From contig NZ_KZ304959.1 in the NCBI RefSeq assembly GCF_002723615.1, positions 53,146 to 117,145 on the forward strand: a DNA stretch of 64,000 bases. Reading direction: 5' to 3'. Both the position numbers and the translations under genes were made by a program. Below, one piece after another: positions 57,323-64,000 of this stretch. The notes beneath the pieces were generated by a model that saw nothing but the letters and a program-made list of their open reading frames with translations, did no database searches and was not told the DNA's origin. Each line of letters begins with the position of its first letter. The first letter of the stretch is position 1. Source of the stretch: Limimaricola cinnabarinus. GTDB taxonomy: Bacteria; Pseudomonadota; Alphaproteobacteria; Rhodobacterales; Rhodobacteraceae.

Positions 57323-57477
57323 TCCCCCGTCTCATGACCTATGTGGCGCTGGCCTTCTTCCTCGCGTTCCTCGGCATCCTGATGTGGCACATCCCGCGCT
57401 TCGATCTCGGCCTCGTGCTGGCGGTCACCGTGGGGCTGGTGCTGTGGGACGTGTTCAGCACCTCCTTCGACAGCTAG
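57319..57477 (+). CDS. Small membrane protein, 52 residues, function unknown
   Basis: MIPRLMTYVALAFFLAFLGI opens it, with two hydrophobic segments (about 5-24 and 28-46). Its ATG overlaps the amidase stop by 4 bases (ATGA), a strong sign of a real, co-translated gene. No family is recognised. It might assist the TRAP permease or simply be a conserved tail gene. Confidence 0.6.
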   Translation: MIPRLMTYVALAFFLAFLGILMWHIPRFDLGLVLAVTVGLVLWDVFSTSFDS

Positions 57478-57530
57478 GCCGCGCATGAAAAAGCCGGGCG
57501 GCCCCGATGGGGCGCCCGGCGATGCGGCAG

Positions 57531-57561
57531 GACGCCGCCCGCAGGAGCGGGCGGCGTCTTT
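57531..57561 (+). terminator. Terminator between the TRAP-amidase operon and gnd
   Basis: GACGCCGCCCGC, loop AGGA, GCGGGCGGCGTC, then TTTC: twelve perfect pairs between convergent genes. A second, imperfect hairpin (GCCGGGCG...GCCCGGC) lies just upstream at 57493-57520. Confidence 0.75.
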
Positions 57562-57573
57562 CGTCATGAAGGG

Positions 57574-58992
57574 TCAGACGCCGTGGCCGTGCCAGGGGCC
57601 ATGCGCGTCCTCGATGCCGTCGATGCGCTCGAAGCCGTGCTCGCCGAAATAGTCGCGCTGCGCCTGGATCATGTTGGCCGTGCCGCGCGCGGTGCGCATC
57701 GCGTCGAAATAGCTCAGCCCCGAGGAGAGCGCCGGCATCGGGTGGCCGTAGCGCGCGCCGATGGCGACAAGCTCGCGCAGCGCGACATGCCCCTCGCGCA
57801 GATGCCGCGCGAAGACCGGGGCCAGCATCAGGTTGCGGTCCTCGTCCTCGGTCAGCGCCGAAGCCATGTCGTCGAGCATCGCCGAGCGGATGATGCAGCC
57901 CTCGCGCCAGACCCGCGCGATCGCCGGGAGCGGCAGCGTCCAGCCGAACTGCTCGGAGGCGGCGGCGATCATGTCGAAGCCCTGCGCGTAGCACAGCACC
58001 TTGCCCGCGATCAGCGCGCGCTCCAGCATCTCGTCGGAGACCGCGCCCTCGGGGATCTTCGTCGGCGCCGCGCCGAACAGGTCCTCGCCCTCGCGCCGCG
58101 CGGCGACCCGGCTCGACAGGTTGCGCGCCACCACGGCGGCCTCGATCGCGGGGATCGGCGCGGCAAGGTGCTGCGCCTCGATCGCGGTCCAGCGGCCGGT
58201 GCCCTTCTGGCCCGCCTTGTCGAGGATGAGGTCGATCATCGGCTCGCCGGTGTGCTTGTCGGCGGCCTTGGTTACGATCGAGGAGATCTCGATCAGGTAG
58301 GATTTCAGCGCGCCCTCGTTGAACCGCGCGAAGGCGTCGCCGATGGCATCCGCCTTCATCTCCAGCCCGTCGCGCATCACGCCGTAGACTTCGGCGATCA
58401 TCTGCATGTCGGCGTATTCGATGCCGTTATGCACCGCCTTGACGAAATGGCCCGCGCCCTCGCGGCCCATCCAGTCGGCGCAGGGCTCGCCCTCGAACTT
58501 GGCGGCGATGGCGGTGAGGATCGGCTCGACCCGGTCCCAATGCGCCTTTTCGCCGCCGCCCATGATCGCAGGGCCGTGCCGTGCGCCGGCCTCGCCGCCC
58601 GAGACGCCGATGCCGAGAAACGGCTTGTCGCCGGCTTCGCGCGCGCGGCGGTTGGTGTCGTGGAAGTTGGCGTTGCCCGCGTCGATGATCATGTCGTCAT
58701 CGTCGAGCAGCGGGCGCAGCTTGGCGATCTGCTCATCGACGGGCTCGCCCGCGGGCACCATCAGGATGATTGCGCGCGGCTTGGCGATGGCGGCGACCAG
58801 CTCCTCGTGGGTCTCGGTCGGAATCACCTTTTCGGCCAGATCGCCGGCCTCGTCGTGAAAGGCGTGGGTGACATCGGCGCGGCGGTTCCAGACCGCGATC
58901 GGAAAGCCCTTTTCGGCGATGTTGAGCGCGAGCGCGCTGCCCATGGTGCCAAGGCCGATCAGGCCGATCTTCGCTTTGTCCTGGTGTGCCAC
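57574..58992 (-). CDS. gnd: 6-phosphogluconate dehydrogenase, decarboxylating
   Basis: Oxidises 6-phosphogluconate to ribulose 5-phosphate and CO2 with NADP+ in the pentose phosphate pathway. It has 472 residues, the long-form length. The Rossmann loop is IGLIGLGTMGSALALNIAEK, with NRR (36-38) placed to read the NADP phosphate. Catalytic motifs are GVSGGEAGARHGPAIMGGG and GAGHFVKAVHNGIEYADMQ, and the C-terminal domain has QAQRDYFGEHGFER. The start is GTG 58992. Confidence 0.97.
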   Translation of the reverse strand: MAHQDKAKIGLIGLGTMGSALALNIAEKGFPIAVWNRRADVTHAFHDEAGDLAEKVIPTETHEELVAAIAKPRAIILMVPAGEPVDEQIAKLRPLLDDDDMIIDAGNANFHDTNRRAREAGDKPFLGIGVSGGEAGARHGPAIMGGGEKAHWDRVEPILTAIAAKFEGEPCADWMGREGAGHFVKAVHNGIEYADMQMIAEVYGVMRDGLEMKADAIGDAFARFNEGALKSYLIEISSIVTKAADKHTGEPMIDLILDKAGQKGTGRWTAIEAQHLAAPIPAIEAAVVARNLSSRVAARREGEDLFGAAPTKIPEGAVSDEMLERALIAGKVLCYAQGFDMIAAASEQFGWTLPLPAIARVWREGCIIRSAMLDDMASALTEDEDRNLMLAPVFARHLREGHVALRELVAIGARYGHPMPALSSGLSYFDAMRTARGTANMIQAQRDYFGEHGFERIDGIEDAHGPWHGHGV

Positions 58993-59123
58993 GGCGCGGC
59001 CCTCCCTGTCTGGTATACCGCGCCAGCTTTATCGACACGCGCGCGGGGGAACAACCAAGCACGCGCGGATCGGGCCGCATCTTGGCGCGAGGGCAGGAGC
59101 AGAGGGGAGAAGGAAAGGCGTCG

Positions 59124-59198
59124 TGGCAGCCCGTAGGGGAATCGAACCCCTCTTTCCAGGTTGAAAACCTGGCGTCCTAACCGATAGACGAACGGGCC
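59124..59198 (-). tRNA. tRNA-Glu (anticodon TTC), copy 2
   Basis: 75 bases including an encoded CCA. Acceptor GGCCCGT pairs with ACGGGCT (a G-U pair at 1-72). The anticodon stem CCAGG/CCTGG holds loop TTTTCAA, and the T arm is GGGGTTCGATTCCCC. Identical to the copy at 59250. Confidence 0.95.
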
Positions 59199-59249
59199 AC
59201 ACTGACGACAGCTTCGGTTTCGCTTGCGCGACCTGAAGCCGTGAACCGA

Positions 59250-59324
59250 TGGCAGCCCGTAGGGGAATCGAACCCCTCTTTCCAGGTTGAAAACCTGGCG
59301 TCCTAACCGATAGACGAACGGGCC
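59250..59324 (-). tRNA. tRNA-Glu (anticodon TTC), copy 1
   Basis: Identical in all 75 bases to the copy downstream, 51 bases away. It lies nearest the promoter, so the two are probably made as one transcript and cut apart. Confidence 0.95.
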
Positions 59325-59341
59325 GCTCGTCGGTGAGGCGG

Positions 59342-59370
59342 TGTTTAGGAGAAGCGCCCCGGCCTCGCAA
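59342..59370 (-). promoter_or_regulatory. Probable promoter of the tRNA-Glu pair
   Basis: On the minus strand: TTGCGA, 17 bases, TAAACA, placed 17 bases before the first tRNA base. Confidence 0.5.
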
Positions 59371-59424
59371 GGGGAAAATCGCCGATCCGCGAAATTGCCG
59401 TGGGGGCAAAGGCGCTTCGTGCGG

Positions 59425-61170
59425 TCAGCCCGCCGGGGCGGCGTCGTCGAGCCGAAGCTGCACCGAGCGGCGGCCCTTCCAGATGTTGAGATCGAGCTTG
59501 CCGGCAAGGTGGAAGCGCGCGCCGCCATGGCGGGTGAAGGCCGCGCCCATCGGCCCGTCCATGGCGCCAAAGGCGATGCCGTCGAGCCGCTTGCCCATGC
59601 CGTCGCCGAAGGCGATCTTGAGGTGTCCCTGTCCGACTTCGCGCACGTCGTGCAGCATCACGTCGGGAAAGGCGAAGCGCGGCGCGGGGGCGGCGGCGCC
59701 GAAGGGGCCCGCGGCCTCGATCCGTTCGATCAGCTCCAGCGTCGCCGCATTGGGCATCAGCACCGAATCGAGCCGCAGGTCACGCGGGCCACCCGCGCCC
59801 GCACCCTGTTTTTCCAAAAGCTCCGCAAGCCGCGCCATGGCGGGCTCGATCATGCCCTCCTCGACGGTGAGGCCCGCGGCCATCTTGTGCCCGCCGCCGC
59901 GCAGCAGGAGCCCCTCGGCCGCGACACGGTGGATCGCGGCACCCAGATCGATGCCGGGCACCGAACGGGCCGAGCCCTTGCCGATGCCGTCCTCGACGCC
60001 GATGACGACGGCGGGGCGGTTGGTCGCCTCCTTCATCCGCGCCGCCGCGATGCCGACCACGCCCGGATGCCAGCCCGCGCCCGCCGCCCAGGCGAGCGGG
60101 CCGTCCACGCCGCGCGCCTCGGCCTGTTCGAGTGCCGCGTCACGCACCCGCGCCTCGATCTCGCGCCGCTCGCGGTTCAGGTGATCGAGCTTCTCGGCCA
60201 GTGCCGCCGCCTCGTGCGGATCGTCGGTGGACAGAAGCCGCGCGCCGAGGTCGGACTTGCCGATCCGCCCGCCCGCGTTGACCCGCGGGCCCAGCAGGTA
60301 GCCGAGGTGATAGGCGGTGGGCGGCACGTCGAGCCCTGCCACGTCGGCGAGCGCCACGAGGCCCGCGCGCTGCCGCCGCGCCATGACCTGCAGCCCGGTG
60401 CGCACCAGCGCCCGGTTGACGCCGATGAGCGGCGCCACGTCGGCCACGGTGGCCAGCGCCACGAGGTCTAGCATCGCCATCAGGTCCGGCCCGCGCTTGC
60501 CCGCCTCGCGCAGCTGCCGGTTCAGCTCCACCAGAAGCAGGAACACCACGGCGGCGGCGCAGAGATGCGCGAGATCGCCGCTCTCGTCCTGCCGGTTGGG
60601 GTTCACCACCGCCACCGCCTCGGGCAGCGTCTCGCCTCCCAGGTGATGGTCGAGCACGACGACATCCGCGCCCTTCGCGGCGGCGATGGGCTCGTGGCTC
60701 AGCGTGCCGCAATCGACGCAGATGATCAGGTCGTGATCGCGCGCCAGCCGTTCCATCGCCGGGGCGTTGGGGCCGTAGCCCTCCTCGATCCGGTCGGGGA
60801 TGTAGAGCGTCGCGCGCAGGCCCATCTGCCGCAGCCAGACCATGAGCAGCGCCGCCGAAGAGCCGCCATCGACATCGTAATCGGCGAAGATGGCGATGCG
60901 CTCGCGCCCGCGCACCGCCTGCATCACCCTCTCGGCGGCGCGGCCCATGTCGCGCAAGGACAGCGGGTCGGGCAGCAGGTCGCGCAGGGTGGGGGCGAGA
61001 AAGCCCGCCATGTCCTTTGCGGTGACGCCGCGCCCGACAAGCGCGTGGCACAGCGGCAGGGGCAGGTCGCAGCCCTGCATCATGGCCTGGGCGAGGCGGT
61101 CGGCCTCGGCGGAGGGGCCGACCCAGCGGCGGCCGGTCAGCGAGGCGGAGACGTTGAGAAAGTCTGGCAT
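59425..61170 (-). CDS. recJ: Single-stranded-DNA-specific exonuclease RecJ
   Basis: 5'-3' exonuclease of recombination and mismatch repair, 581 residues. DHH-family metal motifs are ADYDVDGGSS (Asp97, Asp99, Asp101), CVDCGTLSHEP, and DHH at 174-176. The DHHA1 half carries GWHPGVVGIAAARMKE and LLRGGGHKMAAGLTVE. The usual 'DGATSA' is GGSSA here. ATG 61170 gives a normal N-terminus. Downstream of glpX on the same strand. Confidence 0.95.
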   Translation of the reverse strand: MPDFLNVSASLTGRRWVGPSAEADRLAQAMMQGCDLPLPLCHALVGRGVTAKDMAGFLAPTLRDLLPDPLSLRDMGRAAERVMQAVRGRERIAIFADYDVDGGSSAALLMVWLRQMGLRATLYIPDRIEEGYGPNAPAMERLARDHDLIICVDCGTLSHEPIAAAKGADVVVLDHHLGGETLPEAVAVVNPNRQDESGDLAHLCAAAVVFLLLVELNRQLREAGKRGPDLMAMLDLVALATVADVAPLIGVNRALVRTGLQVMARRQRAGLVALADVAGLDVPPTAYHLGYLLGPRVNAGGRIGKSDLGARLLSTDDPHEAAALAEKLDHLNRERREIEARVRDAALEQAEARGVDGPLAWAAGAGWHPGVVGIAAARMKEATNRPAVVIGVEDGIGKGSARSVPGIDLGAAIHRVAAEGLLLRGGGHKMAAGLTVEEGMIEPAMARLAELLEKQGAGAGGPRDLRLDSVLMPNAATLELIERIEAAGPFGAAAPAPRFAFPDVMLHDVREVGQGHLKIAFGDGMGKRLDGIAFGAMDGPMGAAFTRHGGARFHLAGKLDLNIWKGRRSVQLRLDDAAPAG

Positions 61171-61279
61171 GGCGCCGGTGTCGCCCGAAAGCGCCTCGCA
61201 AGGCAAGCCCGGAGAGAGGGCCGCGCGCTCACCCTCGCGCGACCGGGGCGGCGCGCCGGTGAGGGTGCGCGCGCCCCAT

Positions 61280-61341
61280 GGTTCATTTTCCCGAAAATAC
61301 GCCGGGGGGAGGCCGAAGGCCGGGGGGCAGCGCCCCCCTGA
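61280..61341 (-). repeat. GCGTATTT repeat with attached GC hairpin, copy 4
   Basis: 61280-61302, read on the minus strand, is GGCGTATTTTCGGGAAAATG AAC. It is preceded on that strand by GGGGGGCGCTGCCCCCC (hairpin at 61322-61338) and GGCCTTCGGCC. It lies between glpX and recJ and could end the glpX transcript. Confidence 0.65.
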
Positions 61342-61353
61342 CCGGGTGCCGTC

Positions 61354-62337
61354 TCAGCGGCCGGGCTGGCTGCGCTCGACCGGGTTGCGGTAGAACATGC
61401 GCCGCACCGAGCCGGTCTTGGAGCGCATCAGGATCGTCTCGGCGGTGAGATAGTCGCCGTCGCGACGGATGCCGGGCACGAGGTTGCCGTCGGTGACGCC
61501 GGTGGCGGCGAAGATCACGTCGCCGGTGACCAGCTCGTCGCGGGCATAGATCCGGTCGAGATCCTCGATCCCGGCCTTGCGGGCGCGGCCCTTCTCGTCA
61601 TCGTTGCGGAACAGCAGCCGGCCATACATCTGCCCGCCCATGCATTTGAGCGCCGCCGCCGCGAGCACGCCCTCGGGCGCGCCACCCGAGCCCATGTACA
61701 TGTCGATCCCGGTCTTGGCGGGCTCGGCGCAATGCATCACGCCCGCCACGTCGCCATCGGTGATCAGGCGGATCGCGGCGCCGGTGGAGCGCAGCTCGGC
61801 GATCATCTCCTCGTGGCGCGGACGCTCCAGCACGCAGACGGTGATGTCGCCCGCATCGGTGCCCTTGGCCTTGGCCAGCGCCGCGACCCGCTCGGCGGGG
61901 CTCATGTCGAGCGAGACGACGCCATCGGCAAAGCCCGGCCCGATCGCGAGCTTGTCCATGTAGACGTCGGGGGCGTGCAGCATCGAGCCGCGCGGGCCCA
62001 TGGCGATCACGGTCAGCGCGTTGGGCATGTCCTTGGCGGTCAGCGTCGTGCCCTCGAGCGGGTCGAGCGCGATGTCCACGGCCGGGCCCTCGCCGGTGCC
62101 GACCTCCTCGCCGATATAGAGCATCGGCGCTTCGTCCCGCTCGCCCTCGCCGATCACCACCGTGCCCGCGATGTCGAGCATGTTGAGCTGGGTGCGCATG
62201 GCATTGACGGCGGCCTGGTCGGCGGCCTTCTCGTCGCCGCGGCCGATCAGCGGCGCGCAGGCGATGGCCGCGGCCTCCGATACCCGGGCGAGGCCGAGCG
62301 ACAGCATGCGGTCATGGAATTCGGGGGCTTGGGGCAT
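61354..62337 (-). CDS. glpX: Class II fructose-1,6-bisphosphatase (GlpX)
   Basis: Hydrolyses fructose 1,6-bisphosphate in gluconeogenesis. It has 327 residues. Metal and phosphate motifs are VIGEGERDEAPMLYIGEEVG (near 61-80) and LDPLEGTTLT (91-100), with YMGSGGAPEGVLAAAALKCM and ATGVTDGNLVPG in the second half. The start at ATG 62337 follows GAGGA. It sits between hom and recJ, an order familiar in Rhodobacterales. Confidence 0.95.
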   Translation of the reverse strand: MPQAPEFHDRMLSLGLARVSEAAAIACAPLIGRGDEKAADQAAVNAMRTQLNMLDIAGTVVIGEGERDEAPMLYIGEEVGTGEGPAVDIALDPLEGTTLTAKDMPNALTVIAMGPRGSMLHAPDVYMDKLAIGPGFADGVVSLDMSPAERVAALAKAKGTDAGDITVCVLERPRHEEMIAELRSTGAAIRLITDGDVAGVMHCAEPAKTGIDMYMGSGGAPEGVLAAAALKCMGGQMYGRLLFRNDDEKGRARKAGIEDLDRIYARDELVTGDVIFAATGVTDGNLVPGIRRDGDYLTAETILMRSKTGSVRRMFYRNPVERSQPGR

Positions 62338-62473
62338 CGGGGCATCCTCGGGCAATCGTGAGCGTTGCCTCGACCTAACCGGGCCTTTCGCGCAGTGACA
62401 AGCGCGTGAGGGGATGTTTGCGCAAACGGTCGCACGTCCCGTGGCACGGTGCGCCAGGCTCTCCCGGCGCGCC

Positions 62474-62498
62474 ATGCGTATTTGAAGAAAGATGAACC
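62474..62498 (+). repeat. GCGTATTT/GAAAGATGAA intergenic repeat, copy 5
   Basis: ATGCGTATTTGAAGAAAGAT then GAACC, followed by GAAAGGGCGCGCGCCCC. It lies between glpX and hom. Confidence 0.7.
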
Positions 62499-62517
62499 GA
62501 AAGGGCGCGCGCCCCGG

Positions 62518-63804
62518 TCAGACCTGCTCGATGCGGATCGCGACGGGGGCGCCTTGCACCACGCCCGTCGCCTCGAAGGCGGACAGCGCCTCTTCGAGCG
62601 CGAAGCGCGTGGTCTTGTGGGTGACGATCAGCACCGGGGCGGAGACGTCCTCGTGGTCGTATTGGCGCATCCGGTCGATCGAGATGCCGGATTCGCCCAG
62701 CACGCGCGCGACCTTGGCCAGAGCGCCCGGCTTGTCCAGAAGGCGCATGCGCAGGTAGTAGGGCGCGGGCACGGCGGCCTGCGCCGCACGCGCGGCGCGC
62801 AGGCCCGCGGCGGGCTGGCCGAAGACCGGCAGCCGCAGCCCCCGCGCGAGATCCATCACGTCGCCCATCACGGCGCTGGCGGTCGGGCCCGCGCCCGCGC
62901 CCGGCCCGCGCAGCACGATCTGGCCGATCGCGTCGCCTTCGAGCACGACCATGTTGGTGCCGCCTTCGAGCTGGCCCAAGGGCGAGCTGTCGGGCACGAG
63001 GCAGGGCGACATGCGCTGCTCGAGCCCCCGCCCGGTCATCTGCGCCACGCCCAGAAGCTTGATCCGAAAGCCCATGTCGGCGGCGTGGGTGATGTCCTCG
63101 ATGGTGATCGCGCCGATGCCTTCGAGCTCGACGCCCGAAAAATCGACCCTGGTGCCGAAGGCGATCGAGGCCAGCAGCGCCAGCTTGTGGCCCGCGTCGA
63201 TCCCGCCCACGTCGAGCTGCGGATCGGCCTCCAGATAGCCAAGATCGGCGGCCTCCTGGAACACCGCGTCATAGGGCAGCCCCGCGCTCTGCATCCGGGT
63301 CAGGATGTAGTTGCAGGTGCCGTTCATGACGCCCATCACGCGGGTCATCTCGTTGCCCGCCAGCGATTCGGTCAGCGCCTTGATGACGGGGATGCCGCCC
63401 GCGACGGCGGCCTCGAAGCGGATCACCCGGCCTTGCGCCTCGGCCCGCTCGGCCAGCGCCTGGCCGTGATGGGCGAGCAGCGCCTTGTTGGCGGTGACCA
63501 CGTCCTTGCCCGCGTCGAGCGCGGTCTCGACCACCTGCTTTGCGATGCCCTCATGGCCGCCCATCAGCTCCAGCACCACGTCGACATCGTCGCGCGCGGC
63601 CAGCGTGGCGGCGTCGTCCTCCCAGGCATAGGCCGAAAGATCGACGCCGCGGTCGCGGCTGCGGTCGCGGGCGGAGACGGCGGTGATCTCGACGCCGCGC
63701 CCGGCGCGGGCGGCGAGCAGTTCGGGATGCGACTGGACGATGCGGACGACCCCCGCGCCGACGGTTCCGAGACCGGCGATTCCGAGGCGAAGGGGAGAAG
63801 TCAT
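62518..63804 (-). CDS. hom: Homoserine dehydrogenase
   Basis: Reduces aspartate semialdehyde to homoserine for threonine and methionine synthesis. It has 428 residues. The NAD(P) loop is GIAGLGTVGAGV. Catalytic-region motifs are VTANKALLAHHG, AAVAGGIPVIKALTESLAGN, MNGTCNYILTRM and DVGGIDAGHKLALLASIAFG. A C-terminal ACT domain (about 350-425, LRMRLLDKPGALAKVARVLG) suggests feedback control by threonine. Confidence 0.96.
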   Translation of the reverse strand: MTSPLRLGIAGLGTVGAGVVRIVQSHPELLAARAGRGVEITAVSARDRSRDRGVDLSAYAWEDDAATLAARDDVDVVLELMGGHEGIAKQVVETALDAGKDVVTANKALLAHHGQALAERAEAQGRVIRFEAAVAGGIPVIKALTESLAGNEMTRVMGVMNGTCNYILTRMQSAGLPYDAVFQEAADLGYLEADPQLDVGGIDAGHKLALLASIAFGTRVDFSGVELEGIGAITIEDITHAADMGFRIKLLGVAQMTGRGLEQRMSPCLVPDSSPLGQLEGGTNMVVLEGDAIGQIVLRGPGAGAGPTASAVMGDVMDLARGLRLPVFGQPAAGLRAARAAQAAVPAPYYLRMRLLDKPGALAKVARVLGESGISIDRMRQYDHEDVSAPVLIVTHKTTRFALEEALSAFEATGVVQGAPVAIRIEQV

Positions 63805-63870
63805 GCGAAAGGCTCCGGTCTGTCTGTCGGGCGATGTGGAATGCGCGCGACTGTTAGCCCGTGCGGGGCC

Positions 63871-64000
63871 TCACTGCAACGCGGCAGGCAGCGCCACGCC
63901 CGCATCGAGCCGCGCGCGTGTCTCGGGCGCGATCACCGGCCCGCCGCGCAGCGCCGCGGCGCGCGCTTCCAGCGCGGCGGCGCGGCCGGGCGCGGGCGAT
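63871..64000 (-). CDS. C-terminal end of an unidentified protein (runs off the window)
   Basis: The final 42 residues before a TGA at 63871 read SPAPGRAAALEARAAALRGG and PVIAPETRARLDAGVALPAALQ. The frame looks like protein (helical, alanine/leucine-rich) but carries no recognisable motif. It would be upstream of hom on the same strand. Confidence 0.55.
   Translation of the reverse strand, partial: SPAPGRAAALEARAAALRGGPVIAPETRARLDAGVALPAALQ

Noticed and set aside
59124..59324. tRNA-Glu pair as an integration site
   Set aside because: No integrase, no duplicated tRNA 3' end away from the genes, and core genes on both sides.

Overview
This is high-GC DNA from an alphaproteobacterium, most likely of the order Rhodobacterales. 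The signs are the gene order (hom-glpX-recJ, DUF484-xerC, ycjX-ycjF), a phosphatidylcholine synthase, three multi-subunit solute importers that each use a binding protein (two TRAP, one TTT), and copies of a GCGTATTT...GAAAGATGAA intergenic repeat that I associate with this order. It looks like ordinary chromosome. I see no rRNA, CRISPR array, transposase, integrase of mobile type, or prophage.

Bases 1-33,500 are mainly housekeeping. In order they hold: the N-terminal part of tamA, truA, ycjX-ycjF, an exported esterase-like hydrolase, a truncated haemoglobin, ileS, a frameshifted EamA permease, pcs, xerC-DUF484, a fructose-6-phosphate aldolase/transaldolase, priA, a cupin, an MFS permease, msrA, prmA, prs, an HCCA isomerase, the ribF-ycgN-threonine aldolase run, a HAD phosphatase with a family II pyrophosphatase, and groES-groEL under a perfect CIRCE operator. 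After groEL come a TSUP permease, a Nudix hydrolase, a lipase-like lipoprotein, an SRPBCC-alcohol dehydrogenase pair and a tiny WGR protein.

Bases 33,500-57,500 are accessory transport and catabolism. A GntR regulator and a Gfo/Idh/MocA enzyme are divergent from an operon encoding an SsuD-like flavin monooxygenase, an aldo/keto reductase, a flavin reductase and a complete TRAP transporter, followed by a YeiH-type sulfur-anion exporter. This gene set fits oxidative desulfonation of a sulfosugar (the SMO route for sulfoquinovose) with a TRAP importer in place of the usual ABC system. It is the most interesting part of the window. Next come a TctD/TctE-type two-component system with a linked periplasmic binding protein, divergent from a TctCBA tricarboxylate-type transporter, with a PHO-box-like tandem repeat between them. 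A large hybrid PAS histidine kinase is divergent from a second TRAP operon that ends in an amidase and a 52-residue membrane protein.

Bases 57,500-64,000 return to core metabolism, all on the minus strand: gnd (6-phosphogluconate dehydrogenase), two identical tRNA-Glu genes, recJ, glpX, hom, and the C-terminal end of an unidentified gene.

All function calls come from reading the translations; no database search was run.
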